In this document: positions 59,711 through 64,000 of the stretch, in pieces | Position numbering within the stretch: position 1 is the stretch's first letter | How the letters are laid out: each line of letters opens with the position of its first letter | Assembly: GCF_000204055.1 (NCBI RefSeq) | Contig: NW_006768782.1 | Coordinates: 1,336,434-1,400,433, forward strand | Source of the DNA: Melampsora larici-populina 98AG31 | Lineage: Eukaryota; Basidiomycota; Pucciniomycetes; Pucciniales; Melampsoraceae | Length of the DNA: 64,000 bases | Direction: 5' to 3' | Translations under genes and position numbers: made by a program | Notes under the pieces: model-generated | Databases searched by the model: none | The model's input: only the letters and a program-made list of their open reading frames with translations | What the model was told of the DNA's origin: nothing

Positions 59711-59855
59711 TGTATTAATATTAATATTAAAGATGGATTTGAAGTTGGAGAACGCTGAGTCAAACAAAAAAAAACAAGTTAATATATATCAACACAAAAG
59801 TAAGAGAAAACAATAACACTCACCAAATGAAAAGCACTATTTACCACGATGAGAT

Positions 59856-60854
59856 TCAGCCTTGATTCAATTTCCTCACATACTTCCTCTTTGGCTTGGA
59901 TGCTGCATCTTTCTCCGCGGGAGTTTTCCTAACGTACTTCCGCTTTGGCTTGGTCAACGCAGCAGAAGGAGCCGCCGATTCTGTAGGTTCATCTTTGACG
60001 TCTTCGACATTGATGTCCAGAACGGTGTTGGCATTTGCGTTGACAACCAATTGCGTGAAATCATCCGGCGTGATTTGAGGGCCTTGAGGATCAGGCAAAC
60101 CGCCTCCAATGGGGAAAGACTTAGTCGGCAATGAAAAAGGAATGGTTGTGTGGTCGCGTGGGAAGGTTTTCATGAGGCCTCGTATGGTTTCTTCAATATG
60201 AGTCGTTTCTGTGTCGAAGGGCACACGTGAGTACATCCCCCAGCTGGTGTTAGGTTCACATCCAGCAATGGATGTCACATCACGTTCCAGAAGCTGGGCA
60301 ATACCTCCATTTCAAGCTTCGTCATATAGCCATACACCTACAATACCCTCAACCGACCTAACCACCTTACACCAGTAATGATTCCAACCCCAATAACCCC
60401 GATTCATCATCATATATTCAATTTCGCCAACCCGGATGATTGCTGGCCAATCAGTTTCGGCCATGTACTTCTCTCAGTCGCTGAAACCCACCACACCATC
60501 TAGAAAGAAATACAGGTGCAATGGGGCTGAGGTTGATTCGGAAATACGAAATTTGATATTGACATCTAGCATTGACTTGGGTGTTTCATCGTCGAGGTCA
60601 GGTTTAGCGTCAGCGTTGTTATTAAGTTCATCTTCTTCTTGTTCGTCATCCTCGGTACCTTCATCAATAACCACAACAGGTCCTGAAGGGGGTTTGGGTT
60701 TGGGTTCATTTGGGTGACAGGCACGGCAGACCGTGGCCTCATAATTATAACCTTCCGATGCCCATTGATTGAGCATTTCACCCATTTGCCCATAAGTGAA
60801 TCCACAATTTTCAAATGTGGAAGGAATAACCTGAAAGATGGTTTTTGATGTCAT
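59856..60854 (-). pseudogene. Decayed gene with duplicated basic tail motif; two in-frame TGA codons
   Basis: A single reading frame of 333 codons runs from 60854 to 59856, interrupted only by TGA at 60474-60476 and 60312-60314. N-terminal part: TFENCGFTYGQMGEMLNQWA and CRACHP, then an acidic linker (EGTEDDEQEEDELNNN). Middle: YWGWNHYWCKVVRSVEGIVG, VWLYDEA and IAGCEPNTSWGMYSR. The C-terminus repeats KPKRKYVRK twice, an AT-hook-like DNA-binding tail. The middle block reminds me of proteins repeated in rust genomes and often found with transposons, but I cannot name the family securely. The upstream sequence is divergent from the retroelement at 61173. Both stops could be CGA (Arg) to TGA. Confidence 0.5.
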
Positions 60855-61172
60855 TTGGACGGTTGTATGACTGGGGTCGCGATGGCAAGTCGTAGTTGCT
60901 AGAACCGACTCGTTGGTTCATAAGCCCATGGGGACTTAGCGGGGCCATCGGGTCGGCCAAAGATCGGACTTACGTGTAAGGGATGATCGGAGGAGTTCAT
61001 CCCTCGGAAAGATCACACGATAATCTCCGATATTACCTAGCCAGACCTCTACCTTCACCATCTTCACAGATAGATAGCTCAAGTTTTTGTTTAAGTTCAG
61101 ACAAACAAAATTTTTCAAAATTTCAAAAAGAGTTTTTATAGATAACTTTATATTATATCTAAAAAGTACAAA
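60855..61172. promoter_or_regulatory. Divergent spacer and retroelement leader
   Basis: Contains the upstream sequence of both the decayed minus gene and the plus-strand gag-like gene. A TATA-like TTTATATTATATC sits about 30 nt before the ATG at 61173. No long terminal repeat can be defined without the right end of the element. Confidence 0.35.
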
Positions 61173-64000
61173 ATGAACATGGAGAAATCTTTATTGGAAC
61201 GAATAGGCCAAGCGGAAGAAAACGCAACTAGATTAACAAGAGCTCAATCAGCGGCTTTAGAAAAAAGTAAGGCAGAGGGTCAAGGTGTAGGAGGATCAGG
61301 AGTATCCGGTCAAGATCAAAGTCAAAGTCACATACAAGATCAAGAAGGAAGTGCTACAAAAGAAAATGAAAATTCTCATATCACATCAAAAGAAGGAAGA
61401 ACTCAAGACTTGAAGAATTTAGAACAAAGAGAATTAGAGACTTCGATTGATCAACAAAGGCAGACAGAAATAGAAAATGTCGTGAATCAAAATAGAACAC
61501 AAGAAGGAGTAGATGGAATACCATTTATTCAAGTGACAAACGCGGACAAATCAGATGACGAATCTTGGCGACCACCGATGCGAAATCAAAAAGGGAAAGG
61601 TTGGAAGGAGTCATCACCACCGTCTGAGGAAGAAGAGATGTCAATCATAGGTAGTGGATCAATGGGTAAGTTTCAAGTCACTCAACTTCGAATCAATTTC
61701 ACATAAGAATCAACATTACCACACACCGAATGTCATACCGCAAGAGGTAGTAGCACAGTTTTCTGATATAGAAATGTAACTGGAGCGAAATCTTGGTAGT
61801 TTCTCAAAGTGAGAATGTAACTATAACTATGGTGTGGTTTCTCCTAGAGAGAATGGAACTACAAGATGAAGACGCCAAAGATCAGATTAAAGATGATAGC
61901 CAAACATCAGATTCAGAAGAACAGTTACTTACCAGTAATTTTGTTTTTTTTTATCACCTTGACAGAAGGAGACGGATTGATTGCATTGCAAGCAGAAATC
62001 AACTTCTTATATGCTACTGGGAAGTTGAACGAAGGTGCAGCTTTGTTGGCAAAAGTCATTGAAATGAGCGCAAAGAACGAAGAGAGAGCGAGCGGATCAG
62101 GTCAACAGATTCAGGAAATCAGAGATCAACGTCAGAATCAACGGCTCGAAGAAGTAAGAGGCCAGCGTCAGGATCTCGAGATAAGAGCTCATGGAACAAA
62201 TGGAAACCAGAACGATCGAGTTGAAGAGAGACTTAATGATCAAGTTGAAGAGCGACCGAATCAGAATCCGACAAGAGCTAACGTGCAACCAAAGGAGATG
62301 AGACACGCGGCGCCCCACCGGTTAATAAGGGAGAATTTATCCGAAGTCGGATCTGAAGTCGCTGAAGTTCCGAGGATTCAACAAGAATTGATCAGAGAAA
62401 CTTCTCTTGTACGCTTAGACACCACGGGTGGAAGACAAGAAGGAGGATTGTCGGAAGCGGAGAGAGCAAAGGCGATGTTGGAATCAGGGAAAGGATGGAT
62501 GGAATTGGAGAACGGAGATGTGATAGAAAATGGAAGATTGATTCTGAATAGTACAACAAATCAATTAGGCAAATTGTTAACAACCTTGAGCCCGGTACTC
62601 GCAAGTTACATGAAATCGTTTAAAGCTTACATACCTTTGACAGTTTTCAATAAGGCATGGTTGATATCGGATCACAATGCATGGACTGGGAAAGAGATGC
62701 CGTCAGAATCGAAGATTTTAAAAGGAAACGTGAAAATGTACAACGCTGAACCACCGACAGAAGAACTCACTATTCAATATGAGCAATGGTTAGATTGCAT
62801 GAAGTTATTCATTTGTTACGTAGAAGATGCAGGTTGGAGGACTCAAACAGCTCGTTTCAAGAAACATCAAGAAATAGTGAGTGATCTATGAGAAAATATC
62901 GGTTGGATGGTGGCGTTAAGGTATTGCAGGAAGGTTAGGCAAGGTGTGATGAGAATGACTCTCGGGAAAGAGATCTGCAACATAGCGGAATTACAAACCA
63001 CGATATTAGAAGAAGTGAAGCAAACGTGTGAGAATTTTGGTGAAAGAGCTTACGTAACAAATCCATACGCGCCAGGAGGACCTAGAGATCACCTCGATCC
63101 AGAAACAGGTCTGCCAAGAGACAAGAAGAAATCAGTTTTGATGTCGTCAGGATCTACTTCGAAAATCGAGAATCCTGAACCTTTTAAGAAGAAGAAAGAG
63201 TGGTTGCCAAAGGCACAATACAAGGCTCAAAAAGCGGCAGAACGTCAAGCGAATAGGAGCTGGAGAGATGAACGAGACTACAGTGATCGTTACACAAGAG
63301 GTTATGAATACAACCAAGGACACCGTAGCAGTGGCTATGATTACCAAGGTGGTGACAGGAAGCGTAATAGAAGCCAAAGCGGTGAAAGAGATAACAAGCC
63401 TTATAAAGGCGGTAAACCTGGGAAAGGTCGTTACCAGTGAGTAGATCCATGAATGAAAACCTGAAATGCATACCTGAAAAAGGGTTTTTTGGTGCCAAAG
63501 AGAGACAAAACGAGCACTTTGTGAGCAATTGAGATGACATTTGTTTTTTGTTTCCCTCTATTGAATAAGATCAGAAGTGAGAGTTGAGAGGAAAGAGAAA
63601 TCTCGTTGGCCGCTAGAAGTTCGCTGCGAGATGAATTTGAAGGTGTGGAGAGACGAGTTGAGAACAATAGGTATCCTAGAGGAAAATCAACACATCTTGA
63701 GAGGTTTTGAAGTCGGATTTCATCAAGGCATCCCAGAAGAACCGATATCAGGAGTAAAGTTCTATTGCCCAAAGAATCACTCGTCAGCTGATGAAGCAAG
63801 AGTTGAGATAGAAGAAAATTTTAAGAAAGAAATTATGGCAGGAAGGATGTACGGACCATTCTCAAAGAAGGAGGTGTACGAACATATTGGATTTTTTCGA
63901 ACGAGCCCAATTGGTGCTGTGATAAACGGTGACGGTAGTTTGAGGACGATAAATGATTTGTCATATCCAGAAATGACTCGAATAAATCAGTAAATGCGTG
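61173..64000 (+). mobile_element. Retroelement gag-RT gene, DIRS/Ngaro-like, intron-containing, partial
   Basis: Exons 61173-61665, 61966-63436 and 63570 to about 63989, joined by introns with matching phase (GTAAGT...GACAG and GTGAGT...AATAAG). A fourth intron probably starts at GTAAAT (63990). The gag-like part is charged and coiled (EMRHAAP, WLDCMKLFICYVEDAGWRTQ, YVTNPYAPGGPRDHLDPETG) and ends in an Arg/Gly-rich basic region. The last exon begins a reverse transcriptase: EIMAGRMYGPFSKKEVY and RTINDLSYPEMTRIN fit the N-terminal RT region of DIRS/Ngaro-type elements (GPF...P.G.V....G..R.I.DLSYP). A TGA at 62889-62891 interrupts exon 2 (SDL-stop-ENIGWM), consistent with CGA to TGA. A 57-nt intron with donor GTGAGT could also remove it. 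RNase H and recombinase lie beyond the window. Confidence 0.6.

Noticed and set aside
62877..62929. 53-nt intron removing the TGA in the retroelement frame
   Set aside because: Donor GTGAGT and acceptor TTGCAG look good, but splicing there shifts the frame into an early stop. Only a weaker acceptor at 62933 would stay in frame.

Overview
The window is nuclear DNA of an intron-rich, AT-rich basidiomycete. Short GT-AG introns (about 50 to 110 nt), mitochondrial uS8, cyclin B, AP-1 mu, Ubc7 and Cog3 orthologues, and long repeat-filled spacers best fit a rust fungus (Pucciniales, perhaps Melampsora-like). The lineage is inferred from style, not from a database search. All gene models were built by hand from splice signals, phase and remembered family motifs.

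Layout. (1) 1-1448: 5' part of an intron-rich polytopic membrane protein gene (minus), a paralogue of the complete gene at 36853-39184. (2) 4088-5480: about 300-bp tandem satellite. (3) 6205-8746: B-type cyclin (minus). (4) 11123-12718: a four-TM membrane protein and a hypothetical ORF; 13323-14820: an eroded gene. (5) 15902-17521: a helicase-less Dicer-like protein whose two RNase III domains have lost active-site acids. (6) 18502-18978: mitochondrial ribosomal protein uS8. (7) 20222-27009: tandem repeats, a C2H2 zinc-finger gene with two in-frame TGA codons, and a nest of MITEs. (8) 27890-31610: divergent AP-1 mu and UBC7. (9) 31799-36070: transposon zone (pogo-like MITE, 51-bp palindrome, hAT transposase remnant, CACTA-like foldback element, structured inverted repeats). 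(10) 36853-39184: complete membrane protein paralogue. (11) 41746-44663: COG3, then a secreted Gly/Tyr-rich protein (45623-46619, minus). (12) 46620-52423: foldback element and spacer. (13) 52424-53854: Ser/Lys/Arg-rich unknown protein. (14) 53855-59855: repeat-rich spacer. (15) 59856-64000: a decayed gene with AT-hook-like tail (minus) and the left part of an intron-containing retroelement gag-RT gene (plus).

The recognisable cellular genes are housekeeping functions: mitosis (cyclin B), TGN/endosome sorting (AP-1 mu), Golgi tethering (COG3), ER-associated ubiquitination (Ubc7) and mitochondrial translation (uS8m). There is no operon-like organisation. The two most unusual signals are an inferred 2-nt microexon conserved between the two membrane-protein paralogues, and an intact ORF for a catalytically degenerate Dicer-like protein. 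Five in-frame TGA codons in three decayed genes all fit CGA-to-TGA transitions, which suggests C-to-T erosion at CpG.
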